The position numbers were made by a program, and so were the translations under genes. A stretch of 64,000 nt of DNA, from the NCBI GenBank assembly GCA_037903355.1, contig JBAJFE010000005.1, forward strand, positions 3,286,001-3,350,000, in the 5' to 3' direction. The stretch's first letter is position 1. The number at the start of each line of letters is the position of its first letter. Under the pieces are notes generated by a model. The model was not told the DNA's origin. It ran no database searches and saw nothing but the letters and a program-made list of their open reading frames with translations. This document shows, one piece after another, positions 32,190 to 45,780 of this stretch. The DNA comes from Trichuris trichiura (Eukaryota; Nematoda; Enoplea; Trichinellida; Trichuridae).

Positions 32190-35100
32190 GTATTGTTTCG
32201 GTTTCTGTACCATTTTAGTTTTGCGGTATTTAAACATCGCTTACTTGACGACCACTCGAACAGTCGCATTCTGGATGACAGAGTACTGTCGACGTATTTT
32301 ACACGCGAGAAACAACATGTAATTTAAATTTAATTTGAACAAGGCAATACTCTGTCATCCGGTTGGACTTTACCGTCGTTCTTCTGCGGTGACAATAAGA
32401 AGGTAAATATTTTTCATAGAAACTATTTAATATGAAACTTTGCGTTGAGGCTTATGATGTAGACCGCAGTGCCGTTGTTTGCAACGATTGCATCAGGATA
32501 CTCACGTTAACATAATAGCTTGGAAATTCATAAGCTTTAAGTTATCATTTCAATAGGTTAAACCTTTTAATTCGATGTAAGGTGAACACTGGAGACGACT
32601 AATAAAGAATAAACCTCCCAAACCGAGACAATGGTTGCCCATTCTGTTCTTTCTGCTTCATATGTTTTAGTATTAAACGCAATCTTTACTGTCCTAATGT
32701 CTACGCAAAGCTCAGTTTATTCATTTAAAAATGAATTCTTTATCATAGTGAACATTTTTTGTGCAATTAAATAACCAACGACTATTATATAATTAGGTGG
32801 GCAGCCACCGGTAAAATAGTGACCGCAGCTGTAGTAGATGCTTAATGTACCGTTTAAAGTCATCCTTGATTTCTTCGTTTATTAATAATCACAGACTCAT
32901 CCGTCGGTTGTGCACTCGTTCGTTAATGGCTACTGTTTTCAATCGGCCGGAAAACCGTTTCAGAAGCCATAATTGGAATAAGTTAAAATTATTTTTAAAA
33001 AGAGAACAACCATCAAAAATACCTTTACCGCATTGTTACTAACATCATTGTACCAGTTGGCGCCGGAACTCTTTACAGGAGCCTACTTGATATTCGTTTA
33101 AACATGATTTTATCTAAATATTCATTTAACTTGACTAGGCATGAATTTTTGAAGATAATCACGTGCAGTAATACTCATTTCTTAACAGGATGCGGCAAGG
33201 CTATGTGAAAAGCAGAAAACGTCGAAAAGATTAACCAAAAACGGCACAACCGTTATAGTAAGGCAGCCATTATGTATGAAGTAAGATGGGCAACATTTCC
33301 GCCTTATGTGAAGTCAATAAACAAACGAAATGTGAGCGCATTTGTTTTGTAGCTTGAGCGATACCAGCCAAGACAATTACGCAATGCCAATGATAAATGG
33401 AAATACGTGAGAGCTATATGCCTCTCTTGTAGCTCAATGCAATTAACGTATAAAATGTCACGTGACTACGTGAATAGAGAACAAATGTTAAACCTGTCGC
33501 AGCCGTGTAGGATCAAAGCCGCTACAAACCAATAAGACGCCTATGGATACGAATGCATTGGGGTGAAAAATCAGTACACGACATGGGCTTACACAGTTAA
33601 TTTTTTTAATAAGGTAGGTTATTACTGTTAATTTTTAAAATAAGATAACCCGACCAGGAATGCGAAACAGCGTGAAGCAAGTGAATATGAAAGCTGTTTC
33701 GTTTACATCACGCTGGAACGAAAGCAGATATCATATTGAAATTGCCCTTTTCTTTTTCTTCCTGTCAATATCACCAGCGTCAGATGTGCTAAAGGACGAG
33801 TTTCTATCTGTAAGACCTTTCGCATTATTCCTCACTCCGTGCAATTTTCTCCTGCGCATTTCTTAATGCCTTCGAACTGCTTTTTCCAAAACGTGTCAAC
33901 CACATTAGAGCGTTCCTGCTGTACCTATTAATATATGCGCTTTATTCAGCAAAGACTACGATGCAAGCTTGGCAGAGAGCTGTTATGAGGTATACAACAA
34001 TTATGTTTTCTCCACTACGCAAATGCGCAAAACTATTGGACGCTTTTCTCTGCGCCATAAGCAACATAATGTACGCCTGAACGAATGCTTTTGATCACAT
34101 GACTAAAAATGTATAAACAAATAGTGAAACTTTCAATGGGCTTCTTTCTAATTTTAAACTCACACCTACTGTTTCTCAAACGCATACAAGGTGGAAGGAG
34201 CATAAGCACTTTTGGGCACAGACATAAAGAGGGCCACGTCTTTTCGCAGTAAAACGTTCTTGTTCTTATTCTTATTTTTCATAGTGATGTGTCTTTATTA
34301 CGGACCGTATCTCATATCATTTATTCTTATTATAATTATCATCAGTTTCTGCAATCTACATAGAATCTGATGGTCTAATCGATCAATTGGTGAACGTTCA
34401 TACGAAAGAGCACAGGTATATGAATGACGCTTTGATACTACGAACCATATTTTGGGCTAACTGTTCAATGGAGCGGATCAGAATGACCACTGCTCAACCA
34501 TTGAATGAAAAGAAATTAACCAGTGCATAATACGCTGTACTAGGATCCTCGTGTAAGTTACAAGAAGCAGCTTTGCAACGCAAAAAAGGAATTGCAGATC
34601 GAATGTCACAGCACAAAGTGCAGTACATTCCGTAACAGCCTTACTGATGATTCTTCCTTTGTTTCAGATAATGATGGACTAATTAGTCTACCATGATGAA
34701 ACAACGTTTTAGAAATTAAGGCTTTTTTTCTAATGTTATCCCTTTCCTATTGACGCACAAGTAAAGATTGGTTTACCCTTATTAATCTATGCAATGATGC
34801 ATGCTAGCGGTTTCAGTCGGATTTTCAACCAAGATAAGGGAAAGTATAACCTACGTTGTTGGACGCATCAAACAGAAATCGAAAGCTCTTCCATTCCATT
34901 GTGCCACGGTAATTAAGAAAGCCACATGATGTTATGCGTCGTGTCAGAATCGAAAGTCTCCAGTTAATACAAAGGCATAAATGGATTGAACAAAAAAATC
35001 CGTTCTTTGATGTGCCAAACGAACGACGAAACGGAATTTTTGTTCGGAAGATCAAAGTCAATGTTATATGAAATTATCCTTCCATGCAAATGTTATGATA

Positions 35101-37437
35101 TTCTTACAAAAAGCGCGCCAACAATTACGCCTTAAGAAGAGCTGTTCATTCCCAAAATGCATTCCTCACATTGCCGTCCATTCAAAGCCTGTTTTCTATG
35201 CACTAACATAACGTCAAGAAGGTAACAATTCGACTTTTTAAAAATTAAACGGAAAATGCCGTAAAAAGCACTGGTAAACATTACAACAAACAGAAAAGTA
35301 GACTACTAAAGAACGCCAACTTTTTGCGGCAAATTTTCAACGTCACGAAATAGGCAAGTCAGGCTTTAAGTAGGTTACCATTGGTTACGGAAGTGACCAC
35401 GTCATCGTGACAGTAAAAAAGCAAACTAAAGCATTCAAATTAGTTTGCCCACTATCTAAGTTGAAAAGATTTACGAGATAAGGCTGACACGCAGTGCCAT
35501 CCGAAAACCGCTCCAAAAATTACAAAGAGACGAATGCAACGCCTTCGTGTTCATTCGAATAGAATCAAATGGACAAAGTATCATTCAACTGCTCAAATTA
35601 ACAGATTCTCTAAGCTAAAGTGATGTAGTCTCTTAAGCGAGAAACACTCAGGAAGTACCTGGCAGAACACGTCTGCAGATATGAAAACAACTCGCTTATA
35701 ACACAAAAAAATAAATAATAACTTTTTGGGCCCTACCATTTGAAGATTTCAAAACTAAAATTTAAATCTGATAGAACAGTTCCTTTGAAACAAAATTACC
35801 CGCTGACAAAACCACCTACGCGCTTTGACAGGGTTATTTAAATTACCGGCCAGCATCAAGGCTGCACCTGTCATGAGTTGCTCTTGGCGAAAAACAACAT
35901 GGAATTCACTATGCAAAAAAAAACGTCAACTTCACATTTCTGCTGCTGATACTCAAATGCAGAATCAGTATAAAAATATAGAGTATGGCTCATACAGTTG
36001 AAATTGAATATGGCACGCTTGCATAACAGAACATTCAAAATATTCCAAAGGAAGATGCGCGCAGCGCCGCTTTTGGAATTTTGACTGTTCATTCAACCAT
36101 TACCTTCAATGTTGCGCCACACTGTACGAAGAGTCAATAAAGCATTACCGCGAAATCGATTTCAGGATTTGGTAGTACTTTCAATCTAACACAATTTATC
36201 TTCTAGCTTCCTAATGTCAATAATAAAAAGTACAGTTGCCTTCGTCATCGAGATAACACACTCTTACTATTTAACATGGAGGACACTTAAACTACTCTCT
36301 TTAATTATTCAAGAGGCGGCAAGTATGCAAAGCATCTGGCACAAAGAAATGACGTCACATCATGTCTTCATTAAAATCGAGTATTACGTACCTGAGTGTT
36401 CCTCCTCCTACTTAGTTCTCTCTTCTTAAAAGAAGTATGCGTGTACAACAGTTTACCAAAGCGGTAGTAGTCTTCATTGCAGTATTTAAACAGCTTCTTA
36501 ACATCATAGCTAACGAAGACTACATTAAAGAAAAAGCTTAAAATTTGAACTTCATTGCAGAATTCTCTATTGCTATTCCAAAAAGGGTGTAACTCTTTTT
36601 CTGTTGGGCAGCGCTTATTGCTGCTAATAGTAACCTAAGGCGACTTTTAAAATCTGCCAGATTCAAAGAATAAATATAGGCAACTCATGGTCGCCACGCC
36701 TTTGACATTTTTAGGTATTTCCCGAAATCAAAAAAATAGCTACACCAGTCATCGACACTTCCTACAAGTTTAAGTCACAACGCGAAGCATAAATTCAAAG
36801 ACCAAATGATAAATGTTTCAAACGGAGCGATGCGACGTGAAAAAAAACTGCTATCAATTTATTAATTTTCCCAACAAATATACGGATCTGTTCATAATGT
36901 CAGGTGTGTGGAACATGCGGAGAAATTTCAAATTGACTCTTCAGGTTAACTCATTCATTCATACTGTAACCAGACAAAGTAAACCCATTCGAGCGACTAT
37001 GTCGGCGTTTGCCTAATTTGTTTTCGCCATATTGGTTCTATATAAAAATAAAAAATTGCTTTCCATTTGAAGCGCGATACACCTAATGAATTCATTATTC
37101 GTCTGTTTTCTTATCTCATCTATGCTCAGCAAAACGACCAGCAAAGGACTGACTCCATGTATTTCGACATGGTGCGCTGAATATACGCATGACGAGGTTA
37201 GCCATACTTTTCCCGTCATAAAATGTATCAATAGTTACACAAAGAAAATATTAACAGTTTCATTGCGCAATGATAGCAGCTTTTGCTGCTGAACGAAAAG
37301 TTCATTTGCGTAGTCCGCGCAGCATTCACATCGACCTTAATCCTTCATCAGCATGTAGAGAATATACCAGAAAGAGAGGAGGGTGAAAATAACGCTTTTG
37401 ATATGAGATAGAGATTACTGGCAGTTCAACGTAAAAG
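32190..37437. other. Gene-poor region
   Basis: Over 5 kb without a recognisable gene. The most protein-like frame is a 65-codon ATG frame at 32845-33042 (+) with a basic, Ser-rich N-terminus (MYRLKSSLISSF) that could be a mitochondrial presequence exon, but no continuation was found. The plus strand is conspicuously A-rich from about 33 kb, in contrast to the T-rich left part of the window. Confidence 0.35.
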
Positions 37438-37834
37438 ATGGAAATAATAATCCAAAAAATCATTGGCATTTTTTGCCTTCTACTGTGGACGGGTTACAAG
37501 TTGCAGTTGTTTATTTTTCCAATTCTCTTATCGTGCTCTGTTTTTGCCTAATTCTTGTTACGTCTCCTCAGTGGTCGGTACTTTTAAAGAACGTTATCAG
37601 TTTAACTGGCAATCAAAGTTTGAAACTTTCACCAACGTCACAGCTAATCGTCGTCGCGGGAATGAGATAAAACAAAATTACAGCAAGAAACCACTACAAA
37701 GGTTAACCCGTTCAGTAGATAACAAAAATGCGATTGATTCCTTTAGTTGCCAACGACTTGCTGCTTATTTTAAAAACCTCATTCGTCACCGTGTTGCAGC
37801 AGAAAACATTTGTTGCCTTATAAAGTTACGCTAG
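37438..37834 (+). CDS. Hypothetical secreted protein, 105 aa
   Basis: Two exons, 37438-37492 and 37572-37834, join in phase across a 79-bp intron that ends in CTCCTCAG. The product starts with a hydrophobic signal-like stretch (MEIIIQKIIGIFCLLLWT) and continues as a basic protein with few cysteines (NRRRGNEIKQNYSKK in the middle, ENICCLIKLR at the end). No family is recognised. Support is limited to the signal peptide, splice phase and length, so this could be a chance model. Confidence 0.35.
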
Positions 37835-40800
37835 TCCAAGTCCTGCGCAAAACAAAACTTTCCCCCAAAATCAATAAGCAACCTAACTTTTGCTACAAAA
37901 GACAAATGGAAAGTTTCTTCGGCTGTTAGTAAAACTACTTGACTGATTAAAGTTTTCGTACAGTCCCGTTTGTTGTTTTAGTACGCCGTATCAAAAAGAC
38001 AGATTTTGGATACTCATCCAGAAGTAAGTGAGAGAGCATTGCATTTATTCCTTCCGCATTAGCGTTAAGCTATTTCAAACCACTACTGCTTAATACATTT
38101 CTTAGCAGTGAGGCAGTTAGCTGCCGTGCAGAATACGTTGTTACCAGCTAAATGGGCTTTACTTCTGCGTTACTGAAGGACAAAAGACAAAAAAGCGCTT
38201 CCCCTAAATGACTGGAAAGGTAACAGAAAAGACAAACGAATGTAATTGATTATTTTAGCATACACGGTCATTTCAAGTGCTGGAACAACTGTGCGCTGAG
38301 AAATGTTGCAAAAAGTTGCAAAAACTGTGCTTTGCCACAAACAAATACAATTGTTGTTTTTCTAAATGCTTGCTAAAGGTAAATAAATTCTATATGCATA
38401 TATATAAATGCATCAAACTCTTTTTTAAAAAAGAAATTTAAAACATGCCGAATGAATAACAATGCACATATATAACTATTATTTGTCAACTTTACTGCCT
38501 GCTTGTTTATTTACTTTTATCATGATGGCTTTACCAATGTAGTCAGACAGTATTACTGACTCTTAACTTGAGGGAAAGAAAGCTTTTCGAACGCACTTTT
38601 TCCTATCACTGGCGCCAATACAGCCGCTCTTTAAAAGTGTTTAAGTGGGATTCTTACGAACGCGAACAGGGATCCTACCGTGGAGACAACATGATGAAAG
38701 GCGCCCATACCACTATGCTGTCATTCTTTAAACCAATTCAATCTTCGCTAATTGTTCATTTATATTTTTCCGTTCAATATAAAAGTTGCCATACCACCGC
38801 CATATTACAACTTACGCGTGATACAAAAACAATTTTTTTTACTAAGTATTCGCTAATCGCCCGAACTATTTACTATCCGTGCAAACATTTTTGCTGAATA
38901 AGCTTTTATACGATTTTAAAGGTAGTTTCCCCACAAACTAAATGGTTTTAGGCTACAAAAGCGCTTGAATATGCGACGAGCAGATGCGATGAAGACAAAG
39001 ACAAATTGCTACAATCCACTAAAAAATAAACGTTCATACAATAAACGCTGTTCGTAATATGAAAAGCGTTCGGCACAATGGAAAAATGAACCAATAGGAA
39101 ATCTTTTCAGTGGGGAATCAATAACTCTTAATCGTTAATCGAGGTTCTTTATTTTGGACATTCAAGCAGCACGTCACTTGACTACAATGACCATTTTATC
39201 GGTTAACACTGCTTACGTTAGAATGAGAAGCAAAGAAATCATAAAATGAATACAATCATGAAATTACTAACAAATATAAATAAATATATATGCGCGGTTT
39301 TACAAACGACTAAATGGGAATACCTAAAAGCTTACAAGTAGCATTGCTGATATTTCAAACAATACGAAATACTGGAAATATGACAATTCAATGCCAGCTG
39401 TTCTTTTCTCGTCCCTAATCGATCTCAAGAAGTTGAGGAAAAGCAGAATTGTCGCCGCGACGGGGCAACACGTTTAACGGTTTCTCTCAGTTTTCCCGCT
39501 GCCAAACCTGATGGCCAATTGTTGAACACAAAATACCACTTAAACAAATCTCGCGGGAAGAACATCAAAGAGCGAAATTCTGAGGCAAATATTATTGCAT
39601 TTTGCAGAGCAGCCTTTTTGTTAAACAAAAATACGCTTCAATTCAAACAAGTGAAGCATTAAAACCTTATGTGACTTGCCATCAGCATAAAAAATGACCA
39701 TATGCCAAAGAAGGATTACGTAACAACTGAAACCATACAGTGCCGTCCAGAACAACCCCACTTTCTATCGTATAAGCACTAATAAAATAGCCGCCTTTTA
39801 AATAAGCACAACTAGGAAGAAGAAATGCTACTCACGTAGCATTGCATTCGACTTTGTGAGAAGAGGCATCATTCTATCTTTGAAAGCTTAAGAACACTAA
39901 AAACCGTACAAAGCACTGAGTGCTGCTTGGAAACGTAGTGCAAGTTCGAAACGCAAGCAAAAGAAGTCTCTCAAATCAATTAAAAAAGCTGCTGTTTATC
40001 TAGCTGTTCTACAATCTATCCAACTAATCGCGAAACCTTTAAGAGAAGGGCAGTCCACAAAAGGACTTCATGTGGAGCTCTTGATGATTTTTTTTTAAAT
40101 TTTCATTTTTAATTATAAATAATACTGTTCCATTCGTTAGTTCAAGTTCAACAACCAACCCACTTTTGAAAGATTGCAGCCATTGAGAAAGCCTGAGCCA
40201 CTGTTTAACAATAGTAGAAAAACATTTTGCGACGTGTAAAACTACAAAACTTGAAGGAATAGTATTTGCATAAACTATGGCGAACCTCAGCGAAGACAGC
40301 GCCGCATTAATATGCAAAAATAGAAACCGCTATTATTCAACCGATTCATTCTAACCGAACAAAGTGGTATGTTAGAAAAGACACAAAATTTTTCGAGACA
40401 AAAACCAAACGGAAATTCGTTAAATAGGATCAAAAAAGAAAATATTTAAAAAACGACTTACCGACTGATCCGCAGCATTTGTCATGGGAAGTTTATTTTT
40501 CACGCCAAACTAGCACAGCTTTACCTGGAAAGCAAAACAAAAAAACAATAACGCTGCATTCCTTATTGGACTAAAACAGAGCTTCAACATTGCTTCAACA
40601 ACAACAGCGGACCTATTTCGCTGTCCCTTTTGCAGCGCAAATTTTCCACTTGCTTTAACAGTGTACTTATCGATTATTAACAGAAGAAACTTGTTCGGAT
40701 TAAAGCAAAAAAAGGCCAAAGAACGATACAGCCGGATTAGCTGAAATCGCATTGATCAAAAGTGCTTCTACGCTTAACATTAGTTCGTTTAAACGGAAAC

Positions 40801-42887
40801 ACTTGATTCCGAGTAAGGCTACAAAAAAAGAAACTTTGCTTTTCTGTAAATCGAGCAGTTTCAATAAATAATTAATACGTCGATGATGAAGTAGTCATTA
40901 AATATACAACAATATGCGCAGGAATGTATCTGCCAAAAATTAATGCACCTACGAAAACCTCGAATCAAAGCGGAACCTTCAGCTCACAATTTTGACATTA
41001 CGCTAAAAGATGGTAAACAAACGAGCAGCAGTTATCAAGTGGTCGATAAAAATGGCTATAAAACACCACTTCATTCATACTTCGCTTCATCGACTACGTC
41101 ATTCGCAGTTCAATCGTCTTCCCGAAGCCTCATCTACGTTAATTCTTTGAAAAATGAACTCACGAAATTGTTTTATTGATATACACATTTCCCATTCGAA
41201 TTACGAGACATCAAGAAAATCGGTCTTCACATTTTCAGTTATTTCTTTTCTATACGCTCAGCACCAGTTGCTGTCTTGCCACATGACCAAACGATGGAAG
41301 AACAAATTTCGGCGCGGTAATGCAAATGTTCTTGGCGAAAGCTGCTTGAAGGATAGACTATGAGCGTAATAATGATCAAATGTATCCACGCATACAATTG
41401 AACCACGGCGCTTTTCAAAACAACAAGGAACGAAGCTCCATTAGGGATACTGTTACTTTTTTTATCGCCACATTATAGCTATGGGGATATAAGTTGAAAA
41501 TACTTTCGTTACGTCAGAGAAGCTACAAGACCACCACCAATTACTGCATGATAGAACCAGAAGCGGCTAGAAAATGTTGAAGTCATTACTAGGGATATTT
41601 TACTACTCTTTTAGCTTTACTTGTCTAGTAATTAACAACATAAACTTTGATAAACATTAATTCCCCCTAGAATGCGAGAAATCATAACTTCACTTGTAAA
41701 GTTATGCGAAACGCTTATAGGGCGCATCGATTGAGAACACCATTGCCGCCATTCATAAGCAACTATTACCAAGAAGGATAATGTCGTCAATCAGGAACGC
41801 GGATGAAAACACGTATGCTCATACGGAGAGCAGTGAACGCAATCTTGCTAATATTGCATATGCGGAATTCCATCGTAAGGTTTATGCCCATTTTTGGCTA
41901 ACAATATATTTTACAATAGCTCAGCGGAAAGCTAAGCAACACTGTTGAAACTATTTCAACTGAATGCCCCACAGACAAAATACAGCTTGAAAATCAATTT
42001 TACCTTCAAACATAACCGGCTGGGAAGCCAACAAAGTTCCTTTGAAAAATGTCATTCCAACTAAGTCGCTGACGTCACGCGTGCAACGGACTTCATTTTA
42101 CTAAAACCGCAGATAAGAATAATCAGCCTATTTTCCGCTATGTCACCCAATGCAAAAATTGAGCTTACCAAATTTCGAACGCAAACTCGCGCGAAGGATC
42201 AATTGCCCCAAGAGTGAAAGCAACCTTAAAAAGTCGCTGGCTTAATTGCGGCCAAACTTAAAAGGTAAAAAGTGGAGTTGCATACGAACTTTTGAGGACA
42301 CAGTTTCCCTTCTCATTAAAACGACTTGCGTTAAAGCACTTCAAGCTGCAATACACTACGAGAGGAACATTCCTTAAATTAATTAGTTCGTTTGAAACCT
42401 TAGCTGAGGTCATTAATAATAATACTTAAGCGTCACTACTGATAAAAGCATTGCGCGCAAAGGTAAAAGCTTAATTTTTTCGCAACAAAGACAATAACTC
42501 AGTTTTTTTTTTCAAACAAGCATACGGGCACCACATAGGATGGCTATTAGTTGTCACACTCATTAGAGATCGAGTATGCGGGTTCAATAGTAACAACCTT
42601 TTCGAAAACGTAAAAAAACAGGGTCGATTTGCCTATACGGCAAACAATAAGAGCTATTAGCCATTCAAAGAACGCCACTTCGCCTGCAGCCGTCGAAAAT
42701 AAAAGCAAACTGTCGAATAACAGTTGCGGATGACGACCGCCCGCCATCGCCTGGCATTTCTTAAGGCGATGAATCAATGGGAAGCAAAAGCTCTTGCATA
42801 TGCGTATTCGAGCAGGAGGGACAAATAGCCGGAACGGAGAAACTCTCTGAAACGATCGCCTGTCCATAAAAAGTAAACAATAAAGAA
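37835..42887. other. Gene-poor region with two weak open frames
   Basis: No recognised gene. A 78-codon ATG frame at 40943-41179 (+) has balanced composition (KPRIKAEPSAHNFDITLKDG) and may be an exon. A 106-codon ATG frame at 42547-42867 (-) begins 20 nt after the stop of the two-pass membrane protein and has two hydrophobic stretches. It may be a second cistron, or merely that gene's 3' UTR. Neither resembles a known family. Confidence 0.3.
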
Positions 42888-43288
42888 TTAAAGTATACTG
42901 TGAGCGGCAGGTTGCTTTGCGACCTCAAGAAAAAAGTCGGCTTTCGTTCCGCCAGATTTCACCGACTTCGAAACGCAACTGGACAGCGAAACTGAAAAAA
43001 GCACCGCTGAGCACAGCTGACAGCCTACAAACGTCGCTAAATACCAAAAACGGCGATGAGTAGCCCTAAGGAGACCAAAAAAGTCATTATGCCAACCAGT
43101 CGAGCCGCCTTCGTAAAACTTAATTCTGATTCGTAGTAGAAAAACCCGTAACAAGTGAGGAATATGCTAACCAGCAAAAAGGTAACGAAAAAGACCAACA
43201 GCAGACGATACAATCGAGGCATTGGAGTTGAACGTAAACGATACATAACTACTCTTTGCCGCCGGCGGCTTCCAATGGATCGCACCAT
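42888..43288 (-). CDS. Hypothetical two-pass membrane protein, 115 aa
   Basis: Exons 43045-43288 and 42888-42991 are joined in phase across a 53-bp intron ending TTTTTTCAG. The protein has a basic N-terminus (RSIGSRRRQR), two transmembrane helices (about residues 27-51, and 64-84 across the exon junction) separated by a short loop (YYESELSFTKAARLVG), and a polar tail (KSVKSGGTKADFFLE). Both termini are probably cytosolic by the positive-inside rule. The unspliced frame would stop just after helix 2, and the intron adds 33 residues. No family name is assigned. Confidence 0.6.
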
Positions 43289-44210
43289 TGTGTCTACACT
43301 AGAGAAGTGTCTCCTTTGACGCCTACATTAGGCGGCGAACGCAGAAGAGCAAGTTGTACTTGCCGAAAACTAAATTTCGCAATTCAAAACTTCTTCAGTC
43401 CTTCTTCGGCATGGCCATTGATTTTTGACCGCCGCTCGTCGACTCCGCTAATTCAACCATTCGACCTCTAAAACCACTTGGCATTGTGCTCGCACAATCT
43501 GTCCAAATAGAGATCCCACTTCCGGCCTATAGGCTGAAGCGACTTCCTGGCAAAACGAAGTTAAACGCTTTTTCTTCGCTCATCGTCGATGCAGCTTGAA
43601 TCCCCAACGTATGTGGGCTCTTCGCCTGCTTGTCGACCAAAAGAACTTCCAACGATTCCATGGTCAGCCAAGTGCCGTTAAGTTGAAAATATTTTGGCGG
43701 GAAAATACAGTACACAACAGACTTGCAGGTACAGGGAAAGTCGCCCTGAGAGGCACTGCTCCAAAATTGATTCACCGGCTAAAACCGGCAAGGAAAAGGC
43801 TGACAACTCATTGGACGTCGAAAGTTGAGTACGATTGGTTGCCGCATGATTAAGCGGGCTAAGAGAGGCAAGTTGCCGGAAGAAGGGTACGTTCTGATTA
43901 AATTACAGCGCAGATGTATTCGCATTTATTTCATTAGTGTACGCACCACTCACTTATCGCCTAAAGACGTTCTAATGGATAGTGCTCCTTTTAAATGCGA
44001 CGACTCCAACTTACGTATTCAGCCGAGTCATAGTTTGCACATGGACATTGGCCACTAGCGGCAAAGGTAGGCAAAAGAGTTGTTGGTGAGGTGAGCGCGC
44101 GGCACATTTCCCTATTAACCCGCGGTTCAAAGGCGCTTGTGGACGTTGCGGTATCGCAATCTCAATTCAAAAGAGAATAGCTAAACATGCTAATTAGTCA
44201 AATATAAAAA
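43289..44210. other. Unresolved, partly coding-like minus-strand stretch
   Basis: Minus-strand frames between 43527 and 43800 look protein-like (for example QLNGTWLTMESLEVLLVDKQ, ending at a stop at 43527), but no ATG or phase-consistent exon chain could be settled. I report it as possible terminal coding sequence of an unknown gene, not as a model. Confidence 0.25.
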
Positions 44211-44745
44211 TCAGTACGCCTGTTCTTCTAGTCGTTTATCCATTTCATCATCTGAAGCACAAAGCAGTCGTCCCTGAGGGCACTGACGGAAATTCGTTTC
44301 AACATTGATTTCTTGTTCGCATGGGACTTCTTGCCTTTTCTGAACCGCAGCCATGCAGACCACGTGATCGCTGAACAGTGTCCCAGCGGGACTGCTGGCA
44401 AAACGACCATCGACCTTTCAGCGCCATTCCGTCACTGCATTATCTTCTATTGCAGGAAAAGCCTATTGCTAATAGCGACTATGGCTTACCGGCTGCGTTC
44501 GTACGTCTTATAAAGACAAATCTTCCGTCAAGAATATTACTAATAATATTAATATTCAGCGTAGCGAGGCAACCGGTTTGAAGAGTCCATTCATGCCGCC
44601 AAGTCAACGGCTTCCACTAGCTTCTTGTTCACGATCAATCATTTAAGGTCGCACGGTCGATAGGGCGTTCTTTGGAAAAGTCAGAGAACGTATACTCTTT
44701 TGACGCATATCCCAAGGGGCTTCGCGTGTCCAGCGCAGTTCATAG
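44211..44745 (-). CDS. Unknown protein, two 3'-terminal exons (partial)
   Basis: Exon 44655-44745 (acceptor CGTTGCAG; YELRWTREAPWDMRQKSIRS) joins in phase to 44211-44414 (acceptor GCTGAAAG). The latter is an open run of 67 codons ending in a stop, with protein-like composition and four cysteines (SDHVVCMAAVQKRQEVPCEQ, then FRQCPQGRLLCASDDEMDKR). Upstream exons probably lie at 44880-45150 on the same strand, where a minus-strand frame contains FRLYFEPTCGDWTDKLTLLH, but the joining phase is unclear. The 5' end is not found and the family is not recognised. Confidence 0.4.
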
Positions 44746-45780
44746 CTGCAACGGCGATTGACCAAAATAAGACAATCGACTACCGCCGAGGGCAACTTAT
44801 CAAAAAAAAAGCATCAGACGGCTGCTTAGGTAAGGTCGCTCCAAAATGCCTTGTCACTTTCGCCGGCAGGAGGCAATCAATATATAAAGCGCTCTTCGTC
44901 ACTACGGCAAAGAGAGGAGGAAAAATTAACCACATTTGCAAGTCGATGCAGCAAAGTCAACTTGTCCGTCCAATCTCCACAAGTGGGTTCAAAGTACAAG
45001 CGGAATTGGGACTTCGCGTCGGCTATCGATACGCCCAGACGTTGCGCCGCGACAAAACCGTTGGACAACCTATTGGCTACGTTAACGCTTCGAAAGTAGG
45101 CTCGGGCGCAAAGTGCCGACTTTGGGTCGGCTTTTGCACTTTAATCGCCACCTAAGCTGCGAGGATTTTCAACGCCAAAAAGATCAATGCAACTTTTCGT
45201 GTTCAATTGGAGACGAAGACAACGGCCATTCCAACCAGCCCAAATGCCGGCGCACAGGGTGCCATCGGGTTTAGATATATTATAAAGCTGTGATCGGCAA
45301 AAAGGTTAGTAAGTCGGCTATTCGGGAGCATTAATTTCGCATGGCGCAACCGTATACATAATATTAGTATTATTAGTGCGATTCTACTTCTTCTTCTTCT
45401 TCTTGAGTTGGATGAGAGGACTGAATCAGTTGAGACTAAAGCCTTTCAACTGGCAGCTAACGCAGTGTATAATGCCCGGATGGCTATTTAGCCGTCGGCA
45501 TACGCGTTGCCAAGCATTCAGCTGCTATCTTTTGCCCAGCAATTTACCGGAACGAAAGAGGTTTCGTAAGTTGTAGCATTGAGCGCCTTGTCAACGTCTC
45601 CTGACGTCAACAAGGAGAAAGAAAGGCGAACGTAAGGAAACCGCCATTGGACGAGCCAAAAAGTCCAATGATGAAAGTAAAAATTGCAAAAATTTTTTCA
45701 GGATTGCCGCAAAGGGCTCGCGCCAAAACCCAGGCGACAACCAACCGGCTGGCGTTTGGATAGGTACAGCCACAAGCTCT
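44746..45780. other. Upstream exons of the minus-strand gene and channel promoter
   Basis: Contains a probable minus-strand coding stretch (about 45140-44880) belonging to the gene ending at 44211. A 151-codon plus-strand frame at 44700-45155 overlaps it and looks like its shadow. A TTC microsatellite lies at about 45389-45403. GGTACAG at 45762-45768 may be the 5' acceptor for the channel gene. Confidence 0.35.

Noticed and set aside
44700..45155. 151-codon plus-strand frame
   Set aside because: No ATG-led family match; the opposite strand has better exon borders and composition, so this is probably a shadow.
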